From JAISST01 sp050434145 (GTDB taxonomy: Bacteria; Fusobacteriota; Fusobacteriia; Fusobacteriales; Fusobacteriaceae): a DNA stretch of 64,000 nt. The position numbers and the translations under genes were made by a program. The stretch spans positions 30,880-94,879 of the forward strand of contig NZ_JBNPVX010000005.1 of NCBI RefSeq assembly GCF_050434145.1. The letters are read 5' to 3'. This document shows, one piece after another, positions 35,627-46,700 of the stretch (position 1 is the first letter of the stretch; every line of letters begins with the position of its first letter). Under the pieces are notes generated by a model. It was not told where the DNA came from, did no database searches, and saw nothing but the letters and a program-made list of their open reading frames with translations.

Positions 35627-38600
35627 ATGAGATTTAAATTTAATAGTGATCGATTTGTAAAAAGTTTTGGAAAAAAAATTACTTCTGTTGTGGAATCAAT
35701 AGATAGATTTTATGAGTTGGATGAAAATGATCCTTGCACAGTGGAAGGGGATGTCTTTTTTTATGAGGAAAAAAATATTGAAAAACTGCAAAAGAAACTA
35801 ATAACTTTTGGCATTACTGATTATAGTAATTCAATGATTTGTAGTTGTTTCTTACCAATAAATAGCACTTTAGATATAAATAAAAAAAATTATTTTTCAA
35901 AACATATAAAAGTATCAGGCACAAAGAAAATCGATAAATTTTCTAGAGAATCAAAGTTGATGATGTGTGCAATCAATATGTTTGACAAGAAAATAAAGAA
36001 AAAGTCTGATAATTCAGAAAGAAAAATGGTAGAGTTACATACACATACAAAAATGAGTGAAATGGTAGGAGTGTCTTCAGCAAAAGATATAATAAAAACT
36101 GCTATATCATATGGACATAATGCAGTGGCGATTACTGATTATTCAGTGGTTCACTCTTTTCCTGAGGCTTATAAAGTAACTAAAGAAAATCCAGATTTTA
36201 AAGCTATTCTTGGATGTGAAATGAGCCTTATAAATGATAAGGAAAACATAGTTCGTAATCCTAAAGACATAGACTTTGAAGATGAAATATTTGTTGTATT
36301 TGAGTTGGAAACATTAGGATTTAATGCTCACGAAAATGAAATAATAGAAATAGGTGCAGTAAAGCTAAAAGGAACTAGGATAATAGAAAGTTTTTCTCAG
36401 TTGGTAAATCCTAAAAAACCTATTCCAATGAAAATACAAAAACTTACAGGGATATCGAATTCTATGGTATCCAATGAACCTGGAATAGAGGAGGTAATTC
36501 CCAAATTTGTGGAATTTGTAGGTGATGCAACAATGGTTGCTCACAATGCAATGTTTGATATGGGATTTATAAAAAGAGATATAAAAAAATATTTGGGAAT
36601 GGATTATTCTCCTGCTGTAATTGATACCTTATCAATGGCAAAAGTCTTATATCCAGATTTGAAAGGGTATGGTCTAAAACACATTAATAAGCAATTGGGA
36701 TTATCTTTGGAAGGTAATCACAGATCAGTGGATTTTTCAAAATTAATAGCAAATATGTTTATCATTTTTTTGAATAAATTTAAAGAAGCTGGTATAACTA
36801 ATCTGAAAGATTTTGATTCATGTTTTCCTAAAAATCTAAGAAAACATGAGTCATTTAATTGTGTGGTGCTTGCCAAGAATAAAATTGGTCTGAAAAATTT
36901 GAATAAGCTTGTTTCAATGTCTCACATAGATTTTTATGGGAATAAAAGAGCAAAAATAACCAAATCACAATTGGAAGAAAATAGAGAAGGTCTAATAATT
37001 GGTTGTTCATTGAGTGGTCATGCTCTGAATCATAGTGAACTTTTAGAATATTATATGAGATATGATTATGAAAAAATAGAAAGATATGTAGATTTTTATG
37101 ATTATATTGAATTATTGCCCAAAGAAGCGTATTCAGAAATGTATGAGGAAGAAGGAACTGGTGAAATTTCTTCACTTGATGCAATAGAGCATATGAACAA
37201 ATATTTTTATAATCTTGGAAAAAGTAAGAATATATTAATGACTGGAAGCTCAAATGTTCATTACATATCTGAAAGTGATGCTATTATAAGAAGTATACTT
37301 CTTAATAGTAGTGGAAATATTCATAATTCAAAAGGAATAGAGACAGATAATAAATTTTATTTTAGAACAACAGAGGAGTTATTAGATGAATTTAGCTATT
37401 TGGGTGAGGAAGTTTCTGAAGAAATAGTAATAACCAATACTAATAAAATAGCAGATATGATTGAAAAAATAAATCCAATACCAGATGGATTTTATCCACC
37501 CAAAATAGAGAATGCAGAGAATATAATAAAAGAAATGACCTATGAAAAGGCTTATAGAATCTATGGTGATCCTCTTCCAGATATTGTAGAAAAAAGAATT
37601 AAAAGGGAATTGGATGCAATAATAGGAAATGGCTTTTCAGTATTATATCTATCAGCACAAAAATTGGTAAAAAAATCTCTTGATAATGGATATTTGGTGG
37701 GCTCTAGAGGATCTGTTGGTTCTTCTTTAGTTGCATTTATGATGGGAATAACAGAAGTTAATGCATTATTTCCACATTACATATGCGATAATCCTCAATG
37801 TAAACACTCAGAATTTATTGAAAAGGAAGGGGTAGGTGTAGATTTACCAGATAAAATATGTCCTAATTGTGGTCAAATGTGCAGAAAGGACGGTTTTACA
37901 ATTCCATTTGAAGTATTTATGGGATTTAGAGGAGAAAAAGTCCCTGATATAGATTTGAATTTTTCTAGAGAAAATCAAAATGAGATTCATAGATATTGTG
38001 AAGTATTATTTGGAAAAGAAAATGTATTTAAAGCTGGGACAATCTCTACATTGGCAGAAAAAAATGCATTTGGTTATGTGAAAAAATATTTTGAAGATAG
38101 TATTAATAGAAAGAAAGAATTGGAAAAAAAAGGAAGTATAGAAATAGAAGATACAGAAGAAGAACTAAGTGGTTTTGATATTGGTTACACTGGGGAAATA
38201 AATACTAATGATGGCCCTAATAATATAGAAATGAGAAGGCTTGCTCAAAAGGTAGAGGGAGCAAAAAAAACAACTGGACAACATCCAGGTGGAATGATAA
38301 TAGTTCCAGCTGATAAAAGTATTTATGACTTTTGTCCAGTACAAAAACCAGCAAATGATCAAAATAATGATTCAATTACAACTCATTTTGATTATCATGT
38401 AATGGATGAGCAATTGGTAAAATTGGATATATTAGGTCATGATGATCCAACTACAATAAAACTTTTACAGGAATACACTGGTGTAGATATATATAAAGTA
38501 CCTTTGGGAGATCCAGAAACATTGAAATTATTTTATAGTACTGAATCATTAAAAGTAACACCTGATGAAATTGGCTCTACTGTTGGAACATATGGTGTAC

Positions 38601-39457
38601 CAGAGTTTGGGACAGAATTTGTAAGAAGAATGTTGGTAGAAACTAAACCCAAAACATTTGTAGAGTTAATAAGAATACTAGGATTGTCCCATGGGACAAA
38701 TACTTGGATTAATAATGGTCAAGAAATAATTAAATCTGGAAAAGCGACATTGTCAGAAATAATTTCAGTAAGAGATGATATAATGAACTATCTAATTGAT
38801 CAAGGTCTAGAGAATAGAGATGCTTTTGATATAATGGAATTTGTAAGGAAGGGAAAACCAGCTAAAGAGCCTGAAAAATGGGGTAAATTTTCTGAAATAA
38901 TGAAAGAAAAAAATGTGCAAGACTGGTATATTGAATCATGTAGAAAAATTCAATATATGTTTCCTAAAGGACATGCTGTAGCATATGTTCTGATGGCTAT
39001 GCGTATAGCTTATTTTAAGGTCCATTATCCATTGGCATTTTATGCTGCATATCTATCTAGAAAGGCTGATGATTTTAATTATGAATTAATGAGAGACATC
39101 TTGCAAGTGAAAGAACGATTAAAAGAATTGAAATCTATCAAAGAAGTATTAGATCCTAGGAAAAATACTGAACAATCATTATGTGAGATAATAATAGAAA
39201 TGAATGCAAGAAATATACATTTCCTACCTCTTGATATTATGTTGTCAGATGGCTACAAATTCAAAATAGAAGATGGAAAGATACGGGTACCATTATTAGG
39301 ATTGAATGGACTAGGAGGAGCTGTAATAGAGAATATAGTCAAAGAGAGGAAAGACGGTGAGTTTTTATCTTATGAGGATTTGAGAAATAGAACAAAAATG
39401 TCTGTAACAGTTCTGGAAAAGTTGAAAGATTATTCTTGTATAGATTCTATATTTTAA
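35627..39457 (+). CDS. PolC-type DNA polymerase III alpha subunit, N-terminally short, with degenerate exonuclease and PHP sites
   Basis: 1276 residues from ATG 35627 (AGGTG six bases upstream). Domain order: OB-fold (about 30-130), PHP half (from 136), inserted DEDD exonuclease (about 222-390), PHP remainder, then polymerase. The polymerase looks sound: GSRGSVGSSLVAFM, a four-cysteine zinc site, PDIDLNF (D774, D776), TTGQHPGG and LDILGHDDPT (D934). The exonuclease is not: the first DxE is E226-L-E228, and the third-motif aspartate after HRSVD is F370, although D311 remains. In PHP, ITDH is ITDY and MDAVT is MVGVS. About 200 N-terminal residues of Bacillus PolC (the NI/NII domains) are missing. 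It is probably a divergent second copy rather than the replicative enzyme, unless the genome has no other. Confidence 0.88.
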   Translation: MRFKFNSDRFVKSFGKKITSVVESIDRFYELDENDPCTVEGDVFFYEEKNIEKLQKKLITFGITDYSNSMICSCFLPINSTLDINKKNYFSKHIKVSGTKKIDKFSRESKLMMCAINMFDKKIKKKSDNSERKMVELHTHTKMSEMVGVSSAKDIIKTAISYGHNAVAITDYSVVHSFPEAYKVTKENPDFKAILGCEMSLINDKENIVRNPKDIDFEDEIFVVFELETLGFNAHENEIIEIGAVKLKGTRIIESFSQLVNPKKPIPMKIQKLTGISNSMVSNEPGIEEVIPKFVEFVGDATMVAHNAMFDMGFIKRDIKKYLGMDYSPAVIDTLSMAKVLYPDLKGYGLKHINKQLGLSLEGNHRSVDFSKLIANMFIIFLNKFKEAGITNLKDFDSCFPKNLRKHESFNCVVLAKNKIGLKNLNKLVSMSHIDFYGNKRAKITKSQLEENREGLIIGCSLSGHALNHSELLEYYMRYDYEKIERYVDFYDYIELLPKEAYSEMYEEEGTGEISSLDAIEHMNKYFYNLGKSKNILMTGSSNVHYISESDAIIRSILLNSSGNIHNSKGIETDNKFYFRTTEELLDEFSYLGEEVSEEIVITNTNKIADMIEKINPIPDGFYPPKIENAENIIKEMTYEKAYRIYGDPLPDIVEKRIKRELDAIIGNGFSVLYLSAQKLVKKSLDNGYLVGSRGSVGSSLVAFMMGITEVNALFPHYICDNPQCKHSEFIEKEGVGVDLPDKICPNCGQMCRKDGFTIPFEVFMGFRGEKVPDIDLNFSRENQNEIHRYCEVLFGKENVFKAGTISTLAEKNAFGYVKKYFEDSINRKKELEKKGSIEIEDTEEELSGFDIGYTGEINTNDGPNNIEMRRLAQKVEGAKKTTGQHPGGMIIVPADKSIYDFCPVQKPANDQNNDSITTHFDYHVMDEQLVKLDILGHDDPTTIKLLQEYTGVDIYKVPLGDPETLKLFYSTESLKVTPDEIGSTVGTYGVPEFGTEFVRRMLVETKPKTFVELIRILGLSHGTNTWINNGQEIIKSGKATLSEIISVRDDIMNYLIDQGLENRDAFDIMEFVRKGKPAKEPEKWGKFSEIMKEKNVQDWYIESCRKIQYMFPKGHAVAYVLMAMRIAYFKVHYPLAFYAAYLSRKADDFNYELMRDILQVKERLKELKSIKEVLDPRKNTEQSLCEIIIEMNARNIHFLPLDIMLSDGYKFKIEDGKIRVPLLGLNGLGGAVIENIVKERKDGEFLSYEDLRNRTKMSVTVLEKLKDYSCIDSIF

Positions 39458-39691
39458 TTGGTGCACTATATAAAAAATGAAAATATGTCTTCTTTGCTGT
39501 GTTGATTAATAATATTATGAGTTTGAATTTATAAAATCTTATTGCTTAAAAGAGTAAAAAATTAATCTTTTTTAATGAGAAATATTAAAATTTAATTAGT
39601 ATCTTATAAAGAGGATAATACGTTATTTAATGTCGAAATCTAGTGAAATTAAGAGAATAATCTTGAAAAGAAGTAAAAATTATGATTTTTC

Positions 39692-39719
39692 TGGACAATT
39701 TTTGGATAAATGTTATAAT
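39692..39719 (+). promoter_or_regulatory. Probable promoter of the BREX operon or its leader RNA
   Basis: TGGACA (39692-39697), 16 bases, TATAAT (39714-39719) with an extended TGT directly before the -10. Transcription would begin near 39726, 225 bases before the brxC ATG and about 80 bases before the terminator hairpin. Confidence 0.7.
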
Positions 39720-39804
39720 TTATATATAAAAAACTGTGAAAATTGATGTTACGAGATAGATTAGTATAATAATAAAAATAATAATGGGTGATCAACTAAA
39801 ATGG

Positions 39805-39861
39805 GAGAAATAGCCTTAACATGATTTTTATGTTGAGGCTGGATTTCTCTTTTGTTTTTTT
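39805..39861 (+). terminator. Strong intrinsic terminator between promoter and brxC
   Basis: GAGAAAT (39805-39811) plus AGCCTTAACAT (39812-39822) pair with ATGTTGAGGCT (39830-39840) and ATTTCTC (39843-39849), with one G-T wobble and a GG bulge, loop GATTTTT. TTTTGTTTTTTT follows. No coding gene lies between the promoter and this hairpin, so it marks a short RNA or an attenuator. Confidence 0.85.
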
Positions 39862-39920
39862 GTGGGGTATGTAGAAGTAATCACAAAAATAGAAATAAAT
39901 ATAAAAAATAAGGAGGAGTT

Positions 39921-39941
39921 GGTATATTAATAGCTATTACC
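39921..39941 (+). promoter_or_regulatory. Palindrome between the brxC Shine-Dalgarno site and its ATG
   Basis: AGGAGG at 39911-39916 is 34 bases before ATG 39951. In between, TAATAGCTATTA (39928-39939) is a perfect 12-base palindrome, and GGTA (39921-39924) pairs with TACC (39938-39941). Folding would bring the ribosome site closer to the ATG, or the palindrome could bind a protein. Confidence 0.4.
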
Positions 39942-39950
39942 ACACGAGTT

Positions 39951-42900
39951 ATGGAAAAAGATTTGAAAATAAAAGATCTATTCAAAAAGGATATTACCAG
40001 AAAAATCAACGGAGTTGTAAAAGCTGATCAAACTGAAGAAAGTGTTGTAATTACAGAATTAGAAGAGTATGTAGTGACAGAAGAATTAAGGAAGCATTTT
40101 ACAGAGCTTTTTGATAAATATGTGGATTCATTGAATTCTCGTACAGAGGATATTGGAGTGTGGATATCAGGATTTTATGGATCAGGAAAATCACATTTTT
40201 TGAAGATGATAGGACGGATACTAGAAAATAAAGAATATAATGGGAAGAAAGTTACAGATTTTTTTAAGGATAAAATTAAAGATAGTATCTTACAAGGAAA
40301 CTTGGAGAAGGTATCAGATGTGCCTACTGATGTGATTCTATTTAATGTGGATAATGTAAGTGATCAAGATACACACCAAAATAAGGATAGTATAGTAATA
40401 GCTTTTTTGAAAAATTTTAATGGATATTTAGGGTTTTCAAAGGATGATTTGAAAATAGCTGAATTTGAGAGAGATTTATGGGAAAGAGGAATATTAGATG
40501 AATTTAAGCTGGAGTTTGAAAAAGAGTCAGGAAAATCATGGAAAGAAGGTAGTAGAATCTTGGATTTTCATGCTGATGAGTTTCTTGATGTAGTAGAAAA
40601 AATGAACATAAGAAGTAGAGAAGCTGCAACAATATGGCTAGAAAAAGATGTAAAAAAATCAGAGAGCGTTGAGAGTTTTACAGAATTATTAGAGAGCTAT
40701 TTGAAGAAAAAAGATAAGAAACATAGAATAGTATTTTTAGTAGATGAAATAGGTCAATATATTGGTAGTGATTCGCGACTTATGCTTAATTTACAGACTT
40801 TGGTGGAAACATTAGGTGTAAAATTTCAGGGAAGAGTCTGGGTAGGAGTGACTTCTCAACAGAAAATAGATGAGGTTATAGAAGGAAATAAAAATAAAAG
40901 AAATGATTTTTCTAAGATTCAAGATAGATTTAAGACCATGTTAGCATTATCAAGTGGAAATATTGATGAGGTAATAAAGAAAAGGTTGCTAGAAAAGAAA
41001 GAGATTGATAAAGAAGAAATAGAAAAGTCTTATGATAAAAAAAGAATAGAAATAGAAAATTTGATAAATTTTACTGGTAAAGGTCAAACTCAAATAATAT
41101 ACAAAGATAAACTTGATTTCGCAGAGACATATCCTTTTGTTGGATATCAGTTTTATTTACTACAAAAAGTATTTGAGCGTATAAGAGAAATGGGGCACTC
41201 AGGTCAACACATGTCGAGAGGGGAAAGATCTTTACTTAGTTCATTTCAAGAAGCTGCAATAAGAGTGGCAGATAAAGATGTGGGAATACTTGTACCATTT
41301 AACTATTTTTATGAATCTATTGAGCAATTTTTAGAAGATATTGCTAGACGTCCATTTATTCATGCAAAAAATAATCTTAAAATTGATGATTTTAGCTTGG
41401 AAGTGTTAAAGTTATTGTTTTTACTAAGAGGTAATAAGGATGTAGAATCAAATATAAGTAATTTAGTAAGCTTTATGGTTGACTCCATTGATTGTGATAG
41501 AATAGGGTTAGAAAGTCAAATTAAGAAGGCTTTGGATATATTAGAGAGAGAAATATTAATACAAAAAGATGGAGATCAATACTATTTCTTAACTAATGAG
41601 GAACAAGATATTAATAGAGAGATAAATCAAGAAGAAGTTGATGCTATAGATATTAGTAAGGCTATAGATTCTTTTATATTTGGAGAAATTTTCACCAAAA
41701 ATACAATAGTAATGGAGGATACAGGGAATAAATATGATTTTACAAGAAACATTGATGATGATTCATTTGGAAAGTCTACTGGTCAACTAAATATAGTGAT
41801 ATTTACTCCTAATGCAGATAATTATGAAAATGTTCAACTTATAGGAATAAGAAGTGAATATGACCTTATAGTTAGGTTACCTGAAAGTAAAAAATCTTAT
41901 TTGGATGAGATAAAACAATCTTTAAAAGTAGAGTCTTTTATAAAAAGGAGTAGCAGGGAAAGTAAGGATAGTGTAAGAGAAATATTAATGGCAAAAGAAA
42001 GGGAAAATGTTGTAAGAAAAAGAAGAATAAAAAACGAAATAGAAGAAGTACTATCTGAAGCAGATGTCTTTGTGGGGGGACATAAATTTTTAATAAAAGC
42101 AAGAGATGGTGCAAAAGTAATTGAAGAATCTCTAAAGGGGGCAGCTGATTACAGATTTAAATTTGCTAAACTAGTGAAATTACCCTATGATGAAAGTCGT
42201 ATAAGAGGAATTTTGGATACTACTTTTGAAGGGGCGAATATGCTGTTTGATATAAATAATGATCTTGAGTCTAATCAAAATGTTGCTGCTATCAAAGAAG
42301 TATTAGAAAGGCTAAAACTTCAAAAAAATAGGGATATTACTTGTACAGTAAAAACTTTGGGAGAGTATTTTATTGGTGCACCTTATGGTTGGGATCAGTT
42401 TACAGTAAATGGGATAATAGCTGAATTATGGATATATAAAAATATTAATTTGTCTGAGTCTAAAGAAGCTATAAATAATCCAAGTAAACTAAGAGAATTA
42501 CTTACTAAAACCCAGACGAGGACACTGGAAAGAATAGAAGTTACCTTAAAAGAGGAGATAGATATAGAGCTAATAAAAAAGGTAAATAATTTGTTAAAGA
42601 AGTTGTTTGGACTTGATGAATCAAAAGGGATAACTCCTGATTCACCTAAAGAACAGTTATTTGAAATATTGAATAAAAAACAGGATTTAGGAAAGTACCT
42701 CAAAGAATATCATTATGGTATATCATATCCAGGTGAAAAAGAATTAAGTAATTGGATAAGTCTGATAAGTGAAGTGACAACTTCTAAAGAGAAACCAGAG
42801 AAAATATTGAAATTATTTTTAGATATGGAGGATGAACTTCTGGAGTCTCTTGAAAGAAAGGATGTAGTGGCAGACTTCTTTGATACCACCAAAAGGGAAA

Positions 42901-43682
42901 AATATGATATTGCTATAAAAATGAAAAAGAAAATTGCTGAAAATGTAGATTCAATCGGAAGTCTTCAAGAAAAAGATGCATATAAAAAGATTGTTGAAAT
43001 ATTAGATTCTAAAAATATGTATTCAAGATTAAGAGAAATTGATGATTTGATAAAGATATTGGATGAAGAAGAAAAAAAATTGATTGAAATAGAGAAAAAT
43101 GAGTTGCTGCTAGAAATAAAAGGATTAGAAAAGGGATTTATATTTACAGTTTCTGGTAGAGATATTCTTAAAGAAAAATTTAAAGGTGAACTTGATAAAT
43201 TTACTGATGAAATAGGCAGTCTTACTGATATTAGTATTTTTTCTAAGAAGAGAAAGCTTGAAAACATAATAAAAAACCTTGAGTCAGAATACAAAGCAGC
43301 TATAAAAAAAGAATTGAATGATATAGAAAGTAATTTGATAAAATCATTGGAAGATAAAGATGATGTGGGAGAAATATTAAGAGAAATAAAAACTATTTTT
43401 GGAGGGTTTGTAACTGAAACTGAAAACAGCAATATAGAGAATTTGGAAAAAATAATAGAAAAAGCGAATAAAGATAAGGAAGACTTTATATTACAAGGTG
43501 ATGGGAAATCTAAAAAAAGGGAAAGAGTTTCAATAAAAAAAGTAATTGTATCTGCAAAATATAATGTAGAAACTGTGAGTCAGGTGGAGTCATATATAGG
43601 TGAATTGGAAAAAGAAATAGAACAGTTGAAGTCTGAAATGTTAAAGGCTATAAAAGAAAATAAAATAGTTGATATTAGCTAG
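39951..43682 (+). CDS. brxC: BREX protein BrxC, large P-loop ATPase
   Basis: 1243 residues. The N-terminus IKDLFKKDITRKINGVVKAD is the typical BrxC opening. Walker A is GFYGSGKSH (about 74-82) and Walker B RIVFLVDEIGQYIG (about 262-275). The C-terminal third is charged and predicted coiled coil (ELEKEIEQLKSEM at the end). BrxC is an essential core component of BREX phage defence; its homologues assemble with BrxB, PglZ and PglX. The ATG lacks a well-spaced ribosome site; AGGAGG lies 34 bases upstream, and only non-standard codons are at normal distance. pglX follows after 19 bases. Confidence 0.95.
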   Translation: MEKDLKIKDLFKKDITRKINGVVKADQTEESVVITELEEYVVTEELRKHFTELFDKYVDSLNSRTEDIGVWISGFYGSGKSHFLKMIGRILENKEYNGKKVTDFFKDKIKDSILQGNLEKVSDVPTDVILFNVDNVSDQDTHQNKDSIVIAFLKNFNGYLGFSKDDLKIAEFERDLWERGILDEFKLEFEKESGKSWKEGSRILDFHADEFLDVVEKMNIRSREAATIWLEKDVKKSESVESFTELLESYLKKKDKKHRIVFLVDEIGQYIGSDSRLMLNLQTLVETLGVKFQGRVWVGVTSQQKIDEVIEGNKNKRNDFSKIQDRFKTMLALSSGNIDEVIKKRLLEKKEIDKEEIEKSYDKKRIEIENLINFTGKGQTQIIYKDKLDFAETYPFVGYQFYLLQKVFERIREMGHSGQHMSRGERSLLSSFQEAAIRVADKDVGILVPFNYFYESIEQFLEDIARRPFIHAKNNLKIDDFSLEVLKLLFLLRGNKDVESNISNLVSFMVDSIDCDRIGLESQIKKALDILEREILIQKDGDQYYFLTNEEQDINREINQEEVDAIDISKAIDSFIFGEIFTKNTIVMEDTGNKYDFTRNIDDDSFGKSTGQLNIVIFTPNADNYENVQLIGIRSEYDLIVRLPESKKSYLDEIKQSLKVESFIKRSSRESKDSVREILMAKERENVVRKRRIKNEIEEVLSEADVFVGGHKFLIKARDGAKVIEESLKGAADYRFKFAKLVKLPYDESRIRGILDTTFEGANMLFDINNDLESNQNVAAIKEVLERLKLQKNRDITCTVKTLGEYFIGAPYGWDQFTVNGIIAELWIYKNINLSESKEAINNPSKLRELLTKTQTRTLERIEVTLKEEIDIELIKKVNNLLKKLFGLDESKGITPDSPKEQLFEILNKKQDLGKYLKEYHYGISYPGEKELSNWISLISEVTTSKEKPEKILKLFLDMEDELLESLERKDVVADFFDTTKREKYDIAIKMKKKIAENVDSIGSLQEKDAYKKIVEILDSKNMYSRLREIDDLIKILDEEEKKLIEIEKNELLLEIKGLEKGFIFTVSGRDILKEKFKGELDKFTDEIGSLTDISIFSKKRKLENIIKNLESEYKAAIKKELNDIESNLIKSLEDKDDVGEILREIKTIFGGFVTETENSNIENLEKIIEKANKDKEDFILQGDGKSKKRERVSIKKVIVSAKYNVETVSQVESYIGELEKEIEQLKSEMLKAIKENKIVDIS

Positions 43683-43701
43683 GTTATCTTGGAGTGATGA
43701 A

Positions 43702-46700
43702 ATGGATAAAGCGCAATTAAAGAATTTTGCAATAAATGCAAGAAAAGATCTGATAGAAAAAATGAAGGTCAGATTAAATGTGTTAGGGATTACAAAAGAT
43801 GGGCCCAATAATGCTAAAATAATTGGTGATGATGTAGAAATAAATGGGGAATTATATCCTAAAAAAAGCTATGACAGTTTATTAGCTAAGTATAAACATT
43901 TGGGCTATGAGCAACTTATAGAAGAAAGTGCATATACTTGGTTTAATAGATTGACAGCACTTGCTTTCATGGAAGTAAATGGATATATTGATGAGAAAAT
44001 GATATTTAGTAATGGGACAAAATTGGATCCTGGAATTTTGGACAACTATATAGAAGCGGATTTTTTTGAGAGGTTGAGTTCACAAGAAAAAGAAAAATTA
44101 CACAAGCTAAAAGATGAAAACACTTCTGTGTCAATAGAGAAAATGTATTCATTGTTGATAGAAGAAAAATCACATGAACTTTCAAAGATAATGCCTTTTA
44201 TGTTTACACCTAAGGGTGGATATTCTGATATACTTTTTCCTTCTGGATTGTTAATGGTAGGTTCTGGCCTGGTAAGATTGCGAGAAATAATGGAAAAATC
44301 TATAGAGGATATATCAATTGATGGAGAGTCTAAAAAGAAAGGAGTTCCTATCGAAATAATAGGATGGTTATATCAGTTTTATAATTCTGAAAAGAAGGAT
44401 GAAGCTGAGAAGAAAACTAAAAAAACTAAAAATGATGTTCCAGCTCTCACACAGTTATTTACACCTGGGTGGATTGTAAAATATATGGTTGAGAACTCAC
44501 TAGGTAAATTGGCTATGGAATCTTTGGGGATAAGTGATAAGCTAAGGAAAAAATGGAAATATCATCTTGAATCAGAAAAAGAAGATAGTACAGAAAAATT
44601 GAAGGTTGAAGATGTAAAAATTTTGGATCCTGCAATGGGAAGTGGACATATACTTGCTTATTCTTTTGATGTACTATTTGATACTTATTTGGATTTAGGA
44701 TGGACAACGAAAGATGCAGTTTTATCAATTATCAAAAATAATATATTTGGGTTAGACATTGATGAGAGAGCAAGTCAATTGGCATCATTTTCCATTTTTA
44801 TGAAAGGTAGAGAGAAATTTTCGCGATTGTTTAAGGAATTGGAAAGAATGTCAGAATCTAAAGAATTGCAGGTTAATACTTTAGTAATAGAAGAGAGCAA
44901 TAGCATATCTCCAAGAATGAGAAAATTTATTTCAGATAATAAAGCAAAGAATGTAGAGATGTTGGTGAATAATTTTGAAAATGCTAAGGAATATGGAAGT
45001 ATCATAAAATTAGATGAAATTGATATTGAAGAACTACAAAAAGAATTAGGTGAACTCTATAATTTGTATAGTGGTCAAATAAATTTGTTTGATGATGGTA
45101 AAGTGTTAGATGGGAATATTGAAGAAGATTTGAGAGAAATAGAGAAATTAGTCCAGCAACAGAAAATTATGCAGAGGAAATATGATGTGACTATTGCTAA
45201 TCCACCATATATGGGGACTAAAAAATATTCTGCCAAACTAAAGAAATATGTAGAAGATAACTATAAAGATAGTAAAGGGGATATGTTTGCTGTATTCATA
45301 GAAGTATGTAATAATTTTACTAAAGCAGACAGATATACTTCAATGGTAACTATGCATTCGTGGATGTTTTTGAGTAGTTTTGAATTATTAAGAAAATCAC
45401 TTATTGATAGCGTAGAAATTCAAAGTCTAAATCATTTGGGGACACGAGCTTTTCCAGAGATTGGAGGGGAAGTAGTGCAGACAGTTGCATGGGTGAGTAA
45501 AAAAAGACTTCCTGAAAGAAAAGGAAAATATATACGACTTATTAATTTCAATAATACTGAATGGAAAGAGAAAGAGTTTTTGAATGATGAAAATCATTAT
45601 GAAGCTAATCAAAAAGATTTTGAAAAAATTCCAGGCAGCCCAATAGCTTATTGGGTAAGTGATAAAGTAAGAGAGATGTTTGGAAAAAATAAGAAATTAG
45701 GGGAAGTTGGGGATGCAAAGCAAGGATTAGCTACAGCAGATAATGATAGATTTTTAAGAAGATGGTATGAAGTATCGAATAGTAAAACTGGATATGGAAT
45801 GTCTAATTCAATAGAAACTTTAGAAAGTGGTATAAAATGGTTTCCATATAATAAAGGTGGAGAGAAAAGGAAATGGTATGGGAATCAGGAATATTTAGTT
45901 AATTGGGAAAATGATGGTCATGAAATAAAAAATTTCAAGAATTCAGTTGTAAGAAATTCAACATATTACTTTAGAGAATCAATTTCTTGGGGGTTAATTA
46001 CTTCTGCTAGTTCTTCTTTTAGATACTTTCCAAATGGTTTTATCTATGATGTTGGTGGGATGAGTTATTTTCCTGATAAAGATATTTTTAATTATTTAGG
46101 AATACTTAATACAAAGACTTATAGTGAATTAACTAAAATAATAAATCCTACCGTAAATTTGCAAATTGGAGATGTAGCAGCACTTCCTGCTATAGATATT
46201 AAAAATAGTGATTTCAATAATCTGGTAGAGAATAATATCAATATAGCCAAAGAAGAGTGGGATTCTCGGGAAACATCATGGAATTTTGAAGAATTGTCTT
46301 TGATAAATGGTACTGATTTGCAATCTACCTATGATAATTATTGTAAGCACTGGACTGATCAATTTGTCCAGATGCATAGAAATGAAACAAAACTTAATCA
46401 ATTATTCATCGAGATATATGGATTAGAAGATGAAATGGACGAATTTGTATCATTTGATGATATAACATTATTAAAAAAAGAGGTAGAAATTGAGGATATT
46501 CTCACGCCAGCATTTCCTAAAGAAGAAATAAAAGAAAAAGAAAAAACTTCAGAAGGATACCTATATAATAGAGGTACTAGATTAAAATTTAATAAAAGTG
46601 AATTGATAAAACAATTTTTATCTTATGCTGTAGGCTGTGTTGTGGGAAGATATTCTATAGATAAAATAGGTCTTATTATGGCTAATAGTGATGATATACT

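Larger units (their letters stand above)
39458..39950 (+). other. 493-bp BREX leader region
   Basis: Non-coding on both strands. It holds a weak A/T hairpin after polC (39546-39575), the BREX promoter, an intrinsic terminator and the brxC ribosome site, described separately. No regulator gene (such as a BrxR-type WYL protein) is present. Confidence 0.7.

Noticed and set aside
36855..37253. Minus-strand open frame within polC
   Set aside because: Unlikely composition (runs of Phe, His, Tyr) and no start signal; shadow of the polymerase gene.
39458..39950. BrxR-type regulator gene upstream of brxC
   Set aside because: No open frame of suitable size on either strand; only promoter and hairpin signals are present.
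42965..43432. Minus-strand 155-codon frame within brxC
   Set aside because: Ser/Phe/Ile-rich antisense of the Lys/Glu-rich coiled coil at the BrxC C-terminus; not a real protein.
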